Below, one piece after another: positions 11,283-23,607 of a stretch of DNA of 64,000 nucleotides. The notes under the pieces were generated by a model, which made no database searches, was not told where the DNA came from, and saw only the letters and a program-made list of their open reading frames with translations. The position numbers and the translations under genes were made by a program. The DNA lies in assembly GCA_024336345.1 (NCBI GenBank), contig JANFOG010000001.1, positions 1,922,001-1,986,000 on the forward strand, written 5' to 3'. Origin of the DNA: Mariannaea sp. PMI_226 (taxonomy: Eukaryota > Ascomycota > Sordariomycetes > Hypocreales > Nectriaceae). How positions within the stretch are numbered: the stretch's first letter is position 1; the number at the start of each line of letters is the position of its first letter.

Positions 11283-12150
11283 TCACATAGCCATCTCGGC
11301 CTGCAGCTTGCGCAGCTCGGCCTCCTCGTCATCTTCCTCTTCGATAACTTTCTTCTTGCTCGACACAGCTGCAATGTAGTCAGTAATGGATTGAGCTGTC
11401 GCGACAGGGCTGGGTGACAACGTACGCTCTGTAGTAGGGGGTGACGCAATCTGGTGCACTGCATCTGAAACGGGAACATTACCCGTCGTCAACATCTGCT
11501 CGTCCAATTGCTCTTGTTGCAACTCCTCCAGCTCATCCTCCAACTCAGCATCATCCACATCCAACCCAAGCGTGGTACCAGTAATGGCATTGACGATTTC
11601 TTCGCTGAGTGCATTCTGCTCCCGCAATGTGTCCCTGTGCTTAAAGTCAGCCTCTTTTCTTCACTAACCGTCGGGCGTGCGACGAATATATATGAAATAC
11701 GTACATGGTCTCGTCCACCTTCTCTGGCGAAAGCTTTCCATGAATCTGCTTCATTGCCTGGCCTGCTCTCTCCATGGCTGCCAAGGTCTCCATGTTGATA
11801 TTCGCCGACTCGATCGCATTTATCTGTTGCTCTAATGTTCCAATTTGCGAAACAGTTTGCTCGAGTGTGTGTTCATGCGTCTTCTTACGTCGCAAAGCCG
11901 CCTTGGCCGCTATCATGTCGTCAGCTCATATGCCCCGCAATGTACTCCCCGCGAGTAAATCGTCAGCCTGCGTACCGTTCTTGTTTGTGCTCACGTTCTT
12001 CCGGGCTATGCCATCTTGTTCGTTAATCTGGTTTTGGAGATGCTTCTCGCGCTTTTGCAGCATCTCTAGCTGCGATCGCAGATCGATGATCGCCTTCTTG
12101 GGAGCATCCTTCTTCTTTTGCGACGCTTGGCCGCCAAACCAGCCCCACAT
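11283..12150 (-). CDS. SNF7: ESCRT-III subunit Snf7 (Vps32)
   Basis: Charged multivesicular-body protein that polymerises on endosomal membranes to drive inward budding of cargo vesicles; in filamentous fungi it also serves the Rim/Pal alkaline-pH pathway. Four exons: 12150-11976, 11909-11705, 11634-11426 and 11368-11283, giving 224 residues, close to the usual fungal length. It starts MWGWFGGQASQKKKDAPKKA, the basic, membrane-binding N-terminus typical of Snf7. The helical core follows (TNKNAAKAALRRKKTHEHTL, then LEQQINAIESANINMETLAA), then an acidic linker (LDVDDAELEDELEELQQEQ) and the C-terminal MIM1-type helix EEAELRKLQAEMAM that binds Vps4. Introns are 66, 70 and 57 nt with CTGAC-type branch points or good acceptors. 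The third has no stop and keeps frame, so it is easily missed. Confidence 0.95.
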
Positions 12151-13112
12151 CTTCGAGGAGCTACAGAGGTGTTGAAAAGGAGGACTTTGTCGTGGCGAAC
12201 AGAGGTTATCGAGGGTTGGATTCAGCTATTCGTGATGGCTCTGGCGAACTCGATCCTCGTCGTTGTCCTCGTGGGATGGCGTAACGGCCTAGGGACAAGC
12301 TGATGCAGATGGTGGGGTCAGGCTGAAAGGGCATGTTAAATTAGCGCCTTGGATATGAAGATATGTTGGGCGGGTGATGAGAAGAGACTCACAGAACAGT
12401 TGATAGAGGCAGTATATGTGAACTGGGGTTTGCTCGGTATCGTCGTCGTCAGCAGCGAAGGAGGAGGAGGTTGTTGGTTGAAGAACTAGTCGGCAGCCTA
12501 CGGCAACACTTATCGTTGCCTTCGTCGGTTCACAGGGCGATGACGGCATTAGCCGCAGTTTTCCCAGTGTCATGTGACGCCGTATTCACATGGCCATCTC
12601 CGGTGGTGGAGTGGAGTATTCATAACTACCTAACGTACTTTGCACACGATTCTAACGAGCAGTTGAGCTGTTGGCCTAAATAGACCACTGAGAAATGCGT
12701 CTTCCGTGCTTTGCTGTACCTATGTTGGACTTTTTATTGTTTTATTTTCCTCTTCTCTCATGTGGTTGCAATGGTTGTCTCGTGAATTTGCAACCTCCAT
12801 CTCATTTAGCGAATTGTCCCAATAGATGCGCCCAGGTTGATTCATCCCCAAGCTAAGGAACGGCCCTTAAGGACGTATCAGACTAAAATTTCAATGCTTG
12901 CAATTGCAGCTCACAGATGCCTGCTTCTTACCTACGAAACAAAATTCAATAGCCAACCACAGTGGTTATTCAGCCAAAGGGCAGATGCGTCTAATCTGCG
13001 CTGGTGAATAATAGCCTAGATCAGGCCGCGAGTTACCCTAGATCTTGCCTAAGTGTTGCTTTGCTGCACCAGGCTCAACATGAGGTTCAATAGTGTCGTT
13101 CCACATCAATAA
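12151..13112. other. Spacer between SNF7 and tRNA-Ser
   Basis: Contains the SNF7 promoter (minus strand) and about 900 bp without a supported gene. Open frames are short and overlap. Nothing else seen. Confidence 0.4.
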
Positions 13113-13194
13113 GGCGCGGTGGCAGAGTGGTCTAATGCGTATGACTAGAAATCATATCTCTTCGGAGGCGTCTGTTCGAATCAGGCCCGCGTCG
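13113..13194 (+). tRNA. tRNA-Ser(AGA)
   Basis: An 82-nt class II tRNA without an intron. The acceptor stem ggcgcgg pairs with ccgcgtc, with one G-U pair. The D-stem gca/tgc contains an A-box TGGCAGAGTGG. The anticodon stem tatga/tcata holds the loop ctagaaa, so the anticodon is AGA (serine). A long variable arm (ctc-ttcg-gag) and the T-arm gtctg-ttcgaat-caggc complete the fold. The B-box TGTTCGAATCA departs slightly from GGTTCGANTCC. The nearest strong T run for pol III termination is about 50 nt downstream (13245-13252). Confidence 0.88.
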
Positions 13195-13989
13195 GTAAAC
13201 TTGTGTGGTTTGCCCCTCATCTAAGATGTGGTTCAATGCCTTTATTTTTTTTACTATTGAAACCCGTTTTTTTTTACCCTTCTACCCTTTCCTCTCTTTC
13301 ACCTCTATATGGAGGATAAATCATTATCACCTCCCAAAGATATCAAAAGAGGTGAAAACTCGCCTGCATACATTAATTAATATTGACTAGTAAGCTATAT
13401 CCAACGATCCCCATCTTTCATCCGAAAAGGGATATCCCAAGTTTTCTTCGTCTGTATTATATAATTAAAGCAGGTGCTGCGTTGGTACTTCACGCCAAAA
13501 CTCCAACGTGACCATGCCACCCAATTCTTTTCGCCAGTCCCTTCTCTTAATTCTCTATTTTGGGTACCAATAGTTATGCCCCAATCCAGGTTCGAACGTA
13601 TATAGCCAGAATCACAATATTAGACAGAAGCCGCTGCTTCTCCGGAAACAAAAACGCTACAAATGCCGCAATAACTCCAGACAAGGCTCTAGTTGCCCCT
13701 GAGCGTCATGGCCCCTTGTATCCGGAGAGGCCGAGGAAGAAAGGCATTCTTGGTGTGAGGTTGAATTCGCTGTGCTGCGGTTTTTATGAGTGCGCACCGG
13801 AGCCCACCAAGATATAATTTTGAGAGTTGTGAACCATAATCATCATGAATCCTTATTCATCTCTTTAGTGTGTTGAGCGTGCATGAAGGTGGGCGATTGA
13901 CTTCGGTGATCAAACTAGCCCCATGGAAGGAAGCAGGCCGAGACATGAAGTCATCACCCGGTATGCATCGTCAAGGAGGTCGTGCTATA
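13195..13989. other. Spacer between tRNA-Ser and ANP1
   Basis: About 800 bp with the ANP1 3' UTR at its right end. It holds T-rich stretches near 13245-13300 and only small frames without recognisable content. Confidence 0.4.
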
Positions 13990-15571
13990 TCAAGCATTTC
14001 CTCCCTTTTCGTCTGTGTCAATATGCCAGACAACGTAGTTTGGCAAGCCGATAACTTGGTAGCCGGCTCGCTTAGCCATTTTAGCAAAGCCCTCGGTCTC
14101 GGCCTGATTCTCGAAGGCATAACACGGAAAGTTGATACCTAGCTCAGATGGTTAGTAACCCCCCTTTTTATAAGCTAGAACCTAGACATACCAGATCGGT
14201 GAACATCGGCCTTGACAACAATGTTGACTCCACCGATACCATCGAGTTCAACCTCAACGTCCTTGTTGTCACGGTAGTCGCCCATTTTGGCGAGATATGT
14301 GCGGCCGGTATCGAATTGCTTGTATCCTGTTGCACAACCCAATGGTTAGAGTGGTTATTGTGTTCTGAGAAGGGTGGCACCAACCTTCGGCGAGGATAAC
14401 ATCTTTCGGGAGGCTGCTAGTAAGTTTGCGGCCCTTATCCGATTCAATCCATGAATTATAATCAACTAATGACTGGGGTGTCAGTGTGTCTCCCACAGAT
14501 TGTCCGGTTCTCACGTAGTGGCAACCCACATCGACCCTCAATATCCTTGCCCTTCTCGATTCGGTGAAACCAGATGTCTTGCAAGACCTATTAGCATGTG
14601 CCACCAATCGATGCCATGTTGCAACATCTAACTCACTTGGTACGAGAACATCCTTGTCATGAGCAATGAAGTCCTCCAGTATTCGCCCTGGGCATTCTTG
14701 GATATCAACATCCCGCCAATACACCCAAGAATGCTCCGGTTTTAGAGCGGTGGCTAAAAGATAATTTCTGGCTCTACCAAGCGCCTTCCGACGAGGTCCT
14801 TGGGCTTCAAATGAATGTCTGTCGTCCACCTCTTGGCTGAGGTGAAAGTCAAAGTCCTTCTCAATGACCATCGCGCTGTTGAAGGGAACGTCTCCGGGTT
14901 GACGTTGTAGCCGGTCCAATTCGAAAGCAAGAACAGCTAATGTATCATCGGTGGAATCAGAAATTAAAAATGCGAGATCGATGAGACGGTGAGGATACGT
15001 GATGCTGGAGAGAAGTTGGAAGTATCGTGGTAGGAACTTGGAGGCATCTTTGAGAGGAGTACAAATGAGAATCCGCTCTTCATTGGCGAGTGCCCTTTTC
15101 GTGGATTTAATGGGGTTTAGGTCGACGTGCTGGATCGATGTTGAGCCGACCTTGACAGGAACATGGTGGTTGAAAAGAACAGGCGTCTTGAGATGTGACG
15201 TCCATTGCGCAAACTCGTTTGGCGTCATTTCCATAGGAGATTTATCTGGGCCCCATCTGGAAGAAGTCAGCGAAATTACCAAACCCTTTTTTGTTTCCTA
15301 TCTTTCTTTTCTCTCCCACTGTCCCCTTTGTTCTATTCTCTTGTCATTGGGAGTGTCCATACATTTGTGGCAAGGAGCCGGAAGAAAACATGCTGCGACA
15401 TAGCAAGGTCAGGAAACAGAATATGGCGATGAGAGGGAGAATCCGCGTCCTGGTTAAATTGCTTCGAAGGATTCTTCCTAAAGGAAGCTGGGTTTTTGCG
15501 GCTCTCCAGTTGAGACCGCCATTTTGGAGAAGCATGGCAATGCCTCTGGAACGTGGACCGGGAGTCGTCAC
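13990..15571 (-). CDS. ANP1: Mannan polymerase complex subunit, Anp1/Mnn9/Van1 family
   Basis: Golgi type II membrane glycosyltransferase that extends the mannan backbone on N-glycans as part of a mannan polymerase complex. Six exons: 15571-15363, 15256-14637, 14577-14530, 14465-14385, 14326-14192 and 14138-13990; 413 residues from the first Met. A second Met at 15535 (MLLQNGGLNWRAAK) resembles the family start better and would give 401. The N-terminal anchor is near 35-52 (ILPLIAIFCFLTLLC). The catalytic domain shows the family blocks ERILICTPLKDASKFLPRYF, AQGPRRKALGRARNYLL, HSWVYWRDVDI (the DxD-type metal site) and ELDGIGGVNIVVKADVHRSG; it ends GLPNYVVWHIDTDEKGGNA. All five introns (53-106 nt) keep phase, and the 48-nt third exon restores IEGRFDYNSW. 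Of the three paralogues, Anp1 fits best from remembered fungal homologues; Mnn9 or Van1 is not excluded. Confidence 0.9.
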
Positions 15572-17579
15572 GGCCGTCTTTGCGCGATCAGCAGTGTCGG
15601 TATCCGTCGGGGTTCGTCGTGGGGTATTCTATGATGATTTCTGTTTCGTGGCTTATCTTTGATCGCCGTCCTCGTCAACGTCAACTTCGCCCAAGTTCAA
15701 GACGAAAGTGTCGAGCCGCTGAGAGTTCGTTCGCTTGCGTGGTCAGATAGTTGTCTCTGGCCAACAACGCCTAGCTGGATTCTGGTCAAGGGGTGATGTA
15801 GTGGGGGCGGAGACAGGGACGGGGCCAGGGCATCAGAATCGCGTCCCAGGAAAGAGAAGCAACACGAGGAGATCGAAACGGCGTGAGGCTGGTCGTGAAG
15901 GTGGGATTGCTGCCAATTGAGAGAAAAGCCGGTTGGAGCAGAAAAACGGAGCCTAAGCCAAAAAATCACCTACTTCGACACCATCGCCGAGAATGATATT
16001 GCGACAGCTCAGAGGGACGGCAAACCCCTACGACTAAGCTTGGCTTGGCAACTGCAGGGCCCCGTCAGGGCCACGATTGGCTCAGCACCTGAAAGAAGTG
16101 GCGCTGTGCTCGGTATCCAAGCCGGTACCTGTTCCTTAGTCCACAGGGGCCCGCTCACTATCACTTCAGTGGCTTCTCGAACCATTTTTATGAGTGGCTG
16201 CACATTCAAGGTTGGGGATCGCCATCCGTTTCTTTAGAAAACGGCGCCCACTTTAGGGGTTCAACCGATGGGCAGTGGGCAGTTGGCGACTGCGCAACTT
16301 TTATTCTCATGAGACCCATTTTGTGCACGCACGGGGCGCTGTGAAGGTATTCACAGCGCAATCGAACTGTGTGAGCGGTTTGCACTTCTTAAGCCACGGG
16401 TACCTAAGGTAAGGTAAGATTGTTACAAGGCACGCACGCATAGGCTAAAGTACCTAGGTCTTACGGAAGATGTGCTCCCGTGTTTAGGTACTTTTTCCAT
16501 CATATTTTGGGGTCGATTTGATGCCATGTAGATAGATCACTTCGATATTTTGGTTCTCAATTCTGCTCTGAAGGGGCAGATGGCATTGGCTAGAGCAGCG
16601 CAGTCGCATGCGTGTGGCTTGCTGTCCCTCTCTCGTATCGAGGGTGACAAATGCTGGCGGCTTGATTTCCTTGGTTGGGACGCCTGTGGACGCGGAGACT
16701 TGGAATTGTGGAATCAACTTCGTCCAACCAGCCTACAACGCCGTACGGTAAGCAGCTGCAGTGACGAATCACTGAGGTACCTAAGTAGCTGGGTAGACAT
16801 CAGGACAACGAGGCTATTGGGGAAGGCCAAACGTGATTGGCGGATGAAACTAGATGGCTGGCTGACATTTTCAGATGAGACGCGCAGAATGACTCGGCCA
16901 AAAAGAAACCACAAGCAATGAATAATCAAGAATACATACCTGTACAAACAACACGACACCGGCGAAGAGCAGATGCTGACGGGCATTGGATAAGAAAAGC
17001 CCCTGCATGAACCTCGCCCAAGCCAACTACACAGGTACGGTAGTAGCATGACATACCAGGAGAGTTATGTCAGTCACGGCCCAAACAAGGCTTGTCATTT
17101 ATCATCATGACAATCAAGGCCAGGCTCTGACATCACTAGTTTTGAGCACAGGCTTAAAAACTGTAGTTATTTCTTGCCCAAAATGCCAAGATCTACAATA
17201 GATCAACGTTCTCGACAAGAGGGATGTCGATCTGGAAGTTAGCATCGAACGCTTCTAGCATTTGATTGCACTGGTCTACAGGTGCACTGACTTGCGTCTA
17301 GATACTATGTACCTTGCTCTTGAGTCCCTAATGGCACTGTTGATAGGGCAGCTGACAAGACAAGGGCGCGCTGACAGGGGTACCTACGCTATGCCATAAC
17401 CGTGCAGCGTCTCCATACTTGAGGTACCTCAGCAGGCGCAGGAAGTCTTGCCCCCAGTAAAGCCAAATGAGCGTGAACGACGGCTTCATCACCACTCCAA
17501 CAGTCAACATAACTGCATAACCACTAGAGCATCCACGAATCTCATACAGCGCCTCCTAGATAATCGATATCTGTGACTC
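15572..17579. other. Divergent spacer between ANP1 and the glycosylase gene
   Basis: About 2 kb holding both 5' regions. Exact AGGTACCT palindromes lie at 16775-16782 and 17422-17429, with related TACCTAAGGTA and TACCTAGG words near 16397 and 16452. No coding frame with recognisable content was found. Confidence 0.4.
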
Positions 17580-18791
17580 TTGGAGAGTACATTTTTCATA
17601 TCATCATATCCCATGCGCTTTGCCCTTGCTCACAAACGCTACGTGATACTACAGGGTCAAATCAGACAGCAATTTTGTTCACTGCATATTCAACGAGCCT
17701 TCGCAACATCGTCCCACATCATGGCTGTAACAAGACGTTCTGCTCGCCTTAATTCACAAGCGGTGTCCAAGTCTGAACCGTTCTCTGCACCTACGCCTGC
17801 GCCTGAAAAGAAACGGAAGCGCAAGGCTCAGGAGAGTGCAGAGCCAACCACTCCTACTAGGAAACGTTCCCAGCCCAAGGAATCCTCGGCAGCGGTACCG
17901 CCGTCTACACCGACTCCCAATGCTGCAGGTCTCTTCGCCCAGCCTTCCTCTGGGGCGGCAAGCAAGCCAAGGCACGGAACCGTTACTCGTCTTGCAGATC
18001 CAAGGCTGACCAACGCGCCGTTGCTGTCCCCAGAGACGTCACGGGTAGTGGTATCTCGAGATCTTGACTCAGTTTCCCCTTCAAAGGTGCCTCAAGTGAG
18101 GACGACGACAGAGAATCTGCTTAAAGAGGCGTGCGACCATCTCATCAAGATTGATGAACGTATGAGACCGTTGATTGAGCAACACCCCTGTCGAGTATTC
18201 TCCCCGGAAGGACTCGCAGAGAGAATCGATCCATTTGAAAGTCTTTCAAGCGGCATTATCAGCCAGCAAGTCTCAGGTGCCGCAGCCAAGTCTATCAAGA
18301 CCAAGTTCATTGCGCTCTTTGGTGAGAAACCTGAAGACAGGTTCCCACACCCGTCTGAGGTGGCGGCATGCTCAATCGAACATCTCCGAACGGCGGGTTT
18401 GTCACAACGAAAAGCCGAGTATATCAAAGGCTTGGCCGAGAAATTCGCTAGCGGAGAATTGAGTGCACATATGCTTCATGATGCGACAGATGAGGAGGTC
18501 ATGGAGAAGCTAATCGCTGTTCGCGGCCTGGGTAAGTGGTCAGTCGAGATGTTCGCCTGCTTTGGTCTCAAGCGAATGGATGTTTTCTCATTGGGTGACT
18601 TGGGCGTGCAGAGAGGGATGGCGGCTTTCGTTGGACGAGATGTAGCCAAGCTTAAGTCCAAAGGTGGCAAGTGGAAGTATATGTCGGAGCAGGATATGAT
18701 CGAACTATCTGACAAGTTTGCACCGTATCGCAGCCTGTTCATGTGGTATATGTGGCGTGTGGAGGAAACGGATGTGAGCACAATGGAGTAA
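17580..18791 (+). CDS. MAG1: DNA-3-methyladenine glycosylase, HhH-GPD family (Mag1-like)
   Basis: Base-excision repair enzyme that removes 3-methyladenine and other alkylated purines, leaving an abasic site. Intron-free, 403 residues from the first Met. A second Met at residue 48 (17721) begins MAVTRRSARLNSQ. Residues 1-47 are rich in basic, aromatic and hydroxyl residues with almost no acids, like a mitochondrial presequence; the shorter form starts at a basic stretch with KKRKRK (about 79-84), a likely nuclear signal. The HhH-GPD fold spans about 185-395: the substrate pocket region ESLSSGIISQQVSGAAAKSI, the helix-hairpin-helix LIAVRGLGKWSVEMF, and FSLGDLGVQRGM with the catalytic Asp. Family identity is solid. 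Substrate range and the actual start are inferred. Confidence 0.92.
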   Translation: MESTFFISSYPMRFALAHKRYVILQGQIRQQFCSLHIQRAFATSSHIMAVTRRSARLNSQAVSKSEPFSAPTPAPEKKRKRKAQESAEPTTPTRKRSQPKESSAAVPPSTPTPNAAGLFAQPSSGAASKPRHGTVTRLADPRLTNAPLLSPETSRVVVSRDLDSVSPSKVPQVRTTTENLLKEACDHLIKIDERMRPLIEQHPCRVFSPEGLAERIDPFESLSSGIISQQVSGAAAKSIKTKFIALFGEKPEDRFPHPSEVAACSIEHLRTAGLSQRKAEYIKGLAEKFASGELSAHMLHDATDEEVMEKLIAVRGLGKWSVEMFACFGLKRMDVFSLGDLGVQRGMAAFVGRDVAKLKSKGGKWKYMSEQDMIELSDKFAPYRSLFMWYMWRVEETDVSTME

Positions 18792-21700
18792 GGGGGGGGT
18801 TTGACTGGTTGCTCCAAAGCCAAGGTGGTATGGTCATTTTGAGATATTCATGTTGACAGGATTCTCAAATGTAGAATCCGGGGGTGGTTACACATTTTCT
18901 ATGTATCTTGCTGCAGAAAGAATATCGAAGTAGTGCGTATGTATCAATATAAGTTTACAGATAGGCAGATTCTGGGTGCAAAATCAGACGTCTTCGCGGG
19001 CGTTGTTATGCCGAGCTTCCAGTCCAATGAAATACCATCTTTGCAGCGTGACTGGTGCGTGGCTCATCATCACCGTTCGTCGAAGAGAAATAAATGGCTT
19101 GCATCCATAGGCTTCCTGGGAATCCAGATAAGGGTCGTATTGACGGTGCAGAGCTAGCGACGCAATGCATCCGTTTAGCCAATTCATAGTCAAGACTTGG
19201 CGAGATTTCTTGTTTTTGATGCATTGCAACCTCGTTGTATAAGCACTCGAGCAAATCTTGAACTGAGCTGCCACGTTGTTGAGTTAGCATACAGGTGTGT
19301 ACATGGCTCATCGCGTAGCGATGGGCCGTGGCTGTGAGCGCGACAGAATCATGAGCTCATCGTGCATTAATGGTTGCTATGGCGCGGGAAAGTTGGGCTC
19401 GTTCGCTTGGTAACCCGGCCCGAGTTGGCAAGCCATCGACGCAGCGTGCAGTAACGTCAAGCCACATCTTGCAGATGTGCAGCTGGCTGCAGATTATGGA
19501 CACACGCCCAAACCTTGTGCAGGCTCTCAATCAAGCGCGTAAAGGCTGCAGATGATCGTTAGTTTTCCTTTTCCTTCCCGGCCACTAAAGAAACATTTGG
19601 CTGGGCTCCTTGGGATGAGGGATGGGGTGCCAGATGAGCTTTCGACGGAACATCAGACGTTATGGACCAGTCACCGGCCATGTGGAGAAAGAGATGGAAC
19701 GCATCAGGGGAGGAAAGGGGGTGTTACATAGTAGGGGCGGATGAAAAAGATGGTCCAAGAATTGCATTGGCTGGGACAGTTTTTCTGTTTCAGCGCATCC
19801 AACTGCTAACTACTACCGAGCCTACCTACAGTATGTCCATGCATGTCAGGTATCGTGCACAGGAATAAAATAACGAATGGAGTAGGTTGTCACTTGTGTA
19901 CAGCCAGCAAGCAGTGTGATACGCACAGCGCTTTAAGCCCATCGACGGCTGGAGATTTTCGCCTGACGGGCGGTGGCATTATCACTAATTGCAGTAATAA
20001 AGATGGTGTACGCAAACCCTTGAAAAGCTATGTGCAGTTGTTGAATGTGGCTGGGGTGTTCCTCCAACATTGTGTGTCTTGGATTCGCCCTTTTTTTTTT
20101 TATCCTGACGTGCAATATTGGACAAAGAAAAGCCACGTGCAAAGGACCTGCGCTGTGCATACTATTCATAGGAGGGAGCACCCAGAACTAATAAAAGAAT
20201 AGTAGGGGTATTTAGGAGAGGATGAGCCTTGTAGCACTGGGGATGAGGTAGGGTAGATAATGACAGGGGGGGGCAAAATTTGGATGAAGGGTGTGAAGCC
20301 ATAGGGTGGGCGCAGCATCGACAAAGTACCACTCTGCTTGTCCCATTACGACGTGAGCTGCCTCATGGACCTCTTAATTACTATAGTAGCAAAATGATTA
20401 ACGTACATAAGTACATCTGAACAGCAAGCAAAATGCATGAGACCGTGCTAGAACCGTCTAGTAAAGCTTCAACCCTGAAGACTTCTCAAAGGGATCCCTA
20501 CAACAATGTCCCATAACCACTTCTGGCCCCAGTCTCAGATATCAAAGCGCTTGACAATACATATTACAGTTCATATAGGAACTGTACTTACAAGTCCTCT
20601 AGTCGTCGAATGCCAGATTTGGAGAGCAGTAGCCTGTTGATGGGCAATATAGGGTACCATTGGAGAGTGCAAGGATTTGATTCGAAAGGTGATAGAATGA
20701 TCCGTAAGTGGTTGTTTTCTGTTTTGAAAACAGGGCGACGGGCAAGCTAGGATTCGTCATCATCACCGCACTTGAGGATCAGTAGTCACTTTGAAATCCA
20801 TAGCAGAAAACAAAAGCCATGCTACGTGTAGAGAATCAAGATAAAGCAAGTTCACGTTATCGTACAACAGGACAACATAGGCTAAATGTCCCCTATGCAC
20901 ACATATCCTTTCGAAAACAGGGTAAGAGGATGAGACACGGGATTGGACCGCACCAGGTACATCATCGCTACGTACATCTCGTATCTGTTTTTCTTTACTT
21001 TGGTGGTCGCCAGCAATCAACTCCAGCGCGGCGAAGGCCCTGATGGCTAGGACCTTTTGGAAGCCCAGGTACGTAGCCTTCAATAGGAGTGGGAAATGTG
21101 GACGTACAATACATTGCTTTGTAAGAGATTTTATCGCAAATCGGGGCCGCCGCTGGGTGTCTGGGGCATAGGGACTCGGAACTGAGGGTGATGATAAGCA
21201 ATAGCGCCAAGACACATGCATAATTGTCTTTTCCTGTGTCACCCGTGTCTGATATGATATAAATAAGCTGCGCTCTGTTCCATTGACCACATCTGATCAG
21301 TGAGCAATTGCGCTGTCAACGACATGAAAGGGAACCCCATTCTCAGCAGCTACGAAGTCACTTTTTTTTCATCTTGATTTTTCTTCCTATTTCAATGAAC
21401 TAGCTGTTCTATAAGGTAGCGACGGAGCACGGAATACAGACAGAAATGGCAATTACTGTCGATACCTTAAATACGATGTGACGGAGGCCTGACGGCGCCT
21501 TGACAAAAGGCCCCCACATTATCTGCGGCGATATGTCGTCGAGCATCCGTCCCGTCCAAAGTCTATGAATTTGAGACGTGAAGGAGGGTACAAGGGAGTG
21601 CAAGCCGTATGTCACTGAACCAAAGCCAGCATCACGGATAGTGCGGCCATGCCGTCCTGATAGCGTGTGTCTTCTGGCAAGTTCCTGTTTCAGCAAACGA

Positions 21701-23263
21701 ACAGCGATTCAGTGCTGTCTTAATTGGTATCTGCCTAACAAGACGGCTAATGAGCACCCACTCGCAATCAGCGGGGGCCCTGGACTAGTTTGATTTTAGA
21801 AGCAGAGGTCCTTGCAAGCAACCAACAGTGGACCTCAAGCAATCAAATCCTGTCCGCGCCGCCTTTACAGTAGTAGGAGGGGGGGCATAGGCGATGAGAT
21901 CGGAGACGGTGCACTGGGACCAGGAAAGTCATGTACGTGAACAATGCGGTGATTATGAGCATTACTATGCACTAGTGAGTCAGTACAGAGTAAAATGCAC
22001 GATGTAGAACGTAGCAGCGAGGGACAGCAGTTAATCTACCTCACCAGTCCACCTTAGAAAGGGCAACATAGTCTACATAGATATCATATGGTCTAGGTGT
22101 GTGCTAGGTGGCGCTTACAACCCAATCAATGATCCCCTTTTTGCATCTCGTAACCTGCAGAAACCGGGCACTGAGAAAAAAGTTGGTTGGCGGGCGCGAT
22201 CAAGAATTTGAATGTCTTTCCATGCTCTCACATCTCGTCACTCGTGAGACATTCAAGGTTACTGGTGGGACTCGCACACGGTGGGCGTGCATATAGGTAC
22301 CAAGAGGTGACTCCACTGGAACGTCAGGCCGCGGCAGCAGATGATGCTGCATTGTACATGCAGAAATACTAACTTCTATATGTCCTCTGTTGTGCTTGGA
22401 TGTATTTGTTATGTACAGATCTTTACTCTCCTGCGTTCTAGGAGCTTGGATGCCCCGTTTGACTGTTGATGCTTCTATTACCCTGGCTTGGTGTGTTGTT
22501 GTTATTGTTGACTTACTGGATAGAAGGGCCAATTATGTTTGAGCACAAAGCGAAAGAGAAGAACGTTGTCTTGAGTGGTGGGAGTGAACTTGATCATACG
22601 CGTCACACCCTGCTAACATACAGAAGAATTGACTGAGATTGTGGCACAGTTATATCCTACAAGTGCACAATACCGATACTGGAAGGCAAATGTCTTGAAT
22701 ATCTAAGAAGGATTTCAAAGTCAATTGATTTAAGATCCGATCTATACCTCCTATGTGCGTTGCTGGATAGAGTATTAATTCATTGCATCATAGGTGGTAC
22801 ACAGTGTAGTAGTATGTAGTACAGTAGGTAGGCAAGTAGGGTAGGTATGTAAGTTTAGGTAGCGTACCAAGTAGGTAGGTAGTTATGCCACTGCACTATG
22901 TGGAAGCGGTTCCTGGACTTGGGCGCAAGCCGTTGATGAAAGTTACTTCCGAAGTGTATTGTCTAGTGCAGTAATTACTCCGTATTTGCCCCTAGACATG
23001 CCCTGGCAGAGCCCGAAACATGGAGCATTACCCCCGAACGGGGCCATCCACCCTCCTTTTCCTTTAGGTTCCTCTTTTGGCCCACACCCTCCTCACATTT
23101 CCCCTTGTTCCAGTCCCTTTCAAGCCGCGCCCCCGGCCACCTCCCCTGCCACTCCAAGGTACAGCAGTCAATGGTTTGGTTGATGTCGATGGAATTGATG
23201 GGTCACGAATGAGTGGGTTGCATGGATCTCGCTCGTTCGTTCGAAGCAGGAGACGACTGACCA
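18792..23263. other. Long gene-poor spacer
   Basis: About 4.5 kb between the glycosylase gene and the ECM33 promoter. Only short frames occur, with no conserved motif. The longest (minus strand, 20763-21290) has low-quality content and no promoter or splice signals that convinced me. Around 22800-22890 lies a degenerate run of GTAGG/TAGGT units. No tRNA or 5S rRNA signature was recognised. It may hold a non-coding transcript or distal regulatory sequence, but nothing specific can be supported. Confidence 0.4.
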
Positions 23264-23400
23264 GAGCTATCCACTCTCAATTTCTCTCCCTTCGCTTCGT
23301 CTCCCTCCTCTCGACTCTTCTTCTTTCCCTTCCTCTCCTGTCGTCGATTCCATCATCGCACCGTTCATCGAATTTTTTTTTCTCTTCTCGCCGCTCGTTT
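23264..23400 (+). promoter_or_regulatory. CT-rich promoter tract of ECM33
   Basis: A nearly pure pyrimidine stretch (ctctccctt, cgtctccctcctctcgac and similar) on the coding strand, about 200 bp before the presumed leader intron. CT blocks like this often lie just upstream of transcription starts of strongly expressed genes in filamentous fungi. The position fits a start site near 23400-23500. Confidence 0.4.
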
Positions 23401-23607
23401 GGTCAGATTTAACAAGACAGATACGCTTTTTTCTAGTCTTGACATCGCTATTGAATAACAACTTCCAACTCGCTTATATCGCGTCACCCATTCACTCAAA
23501 CATCAACGCAACGAAGACAGAAGACCCAATCAGGTACGAGGGAAACACCGAATTGAAACCGAAAGAAGACGAAACCAACAGGAAGAAGGACCTCGTTCAA
23601 TTGTAAG

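Noticed and set aside
20763..21290. 175-residue minus-strand frame in the long spacer
   Set aside because: No recognisable family, no promoter or splice signals that fit, and another frame on the same strand reads equally well. A small secreted product from 21210 was considered, but its signal peptide is weak.
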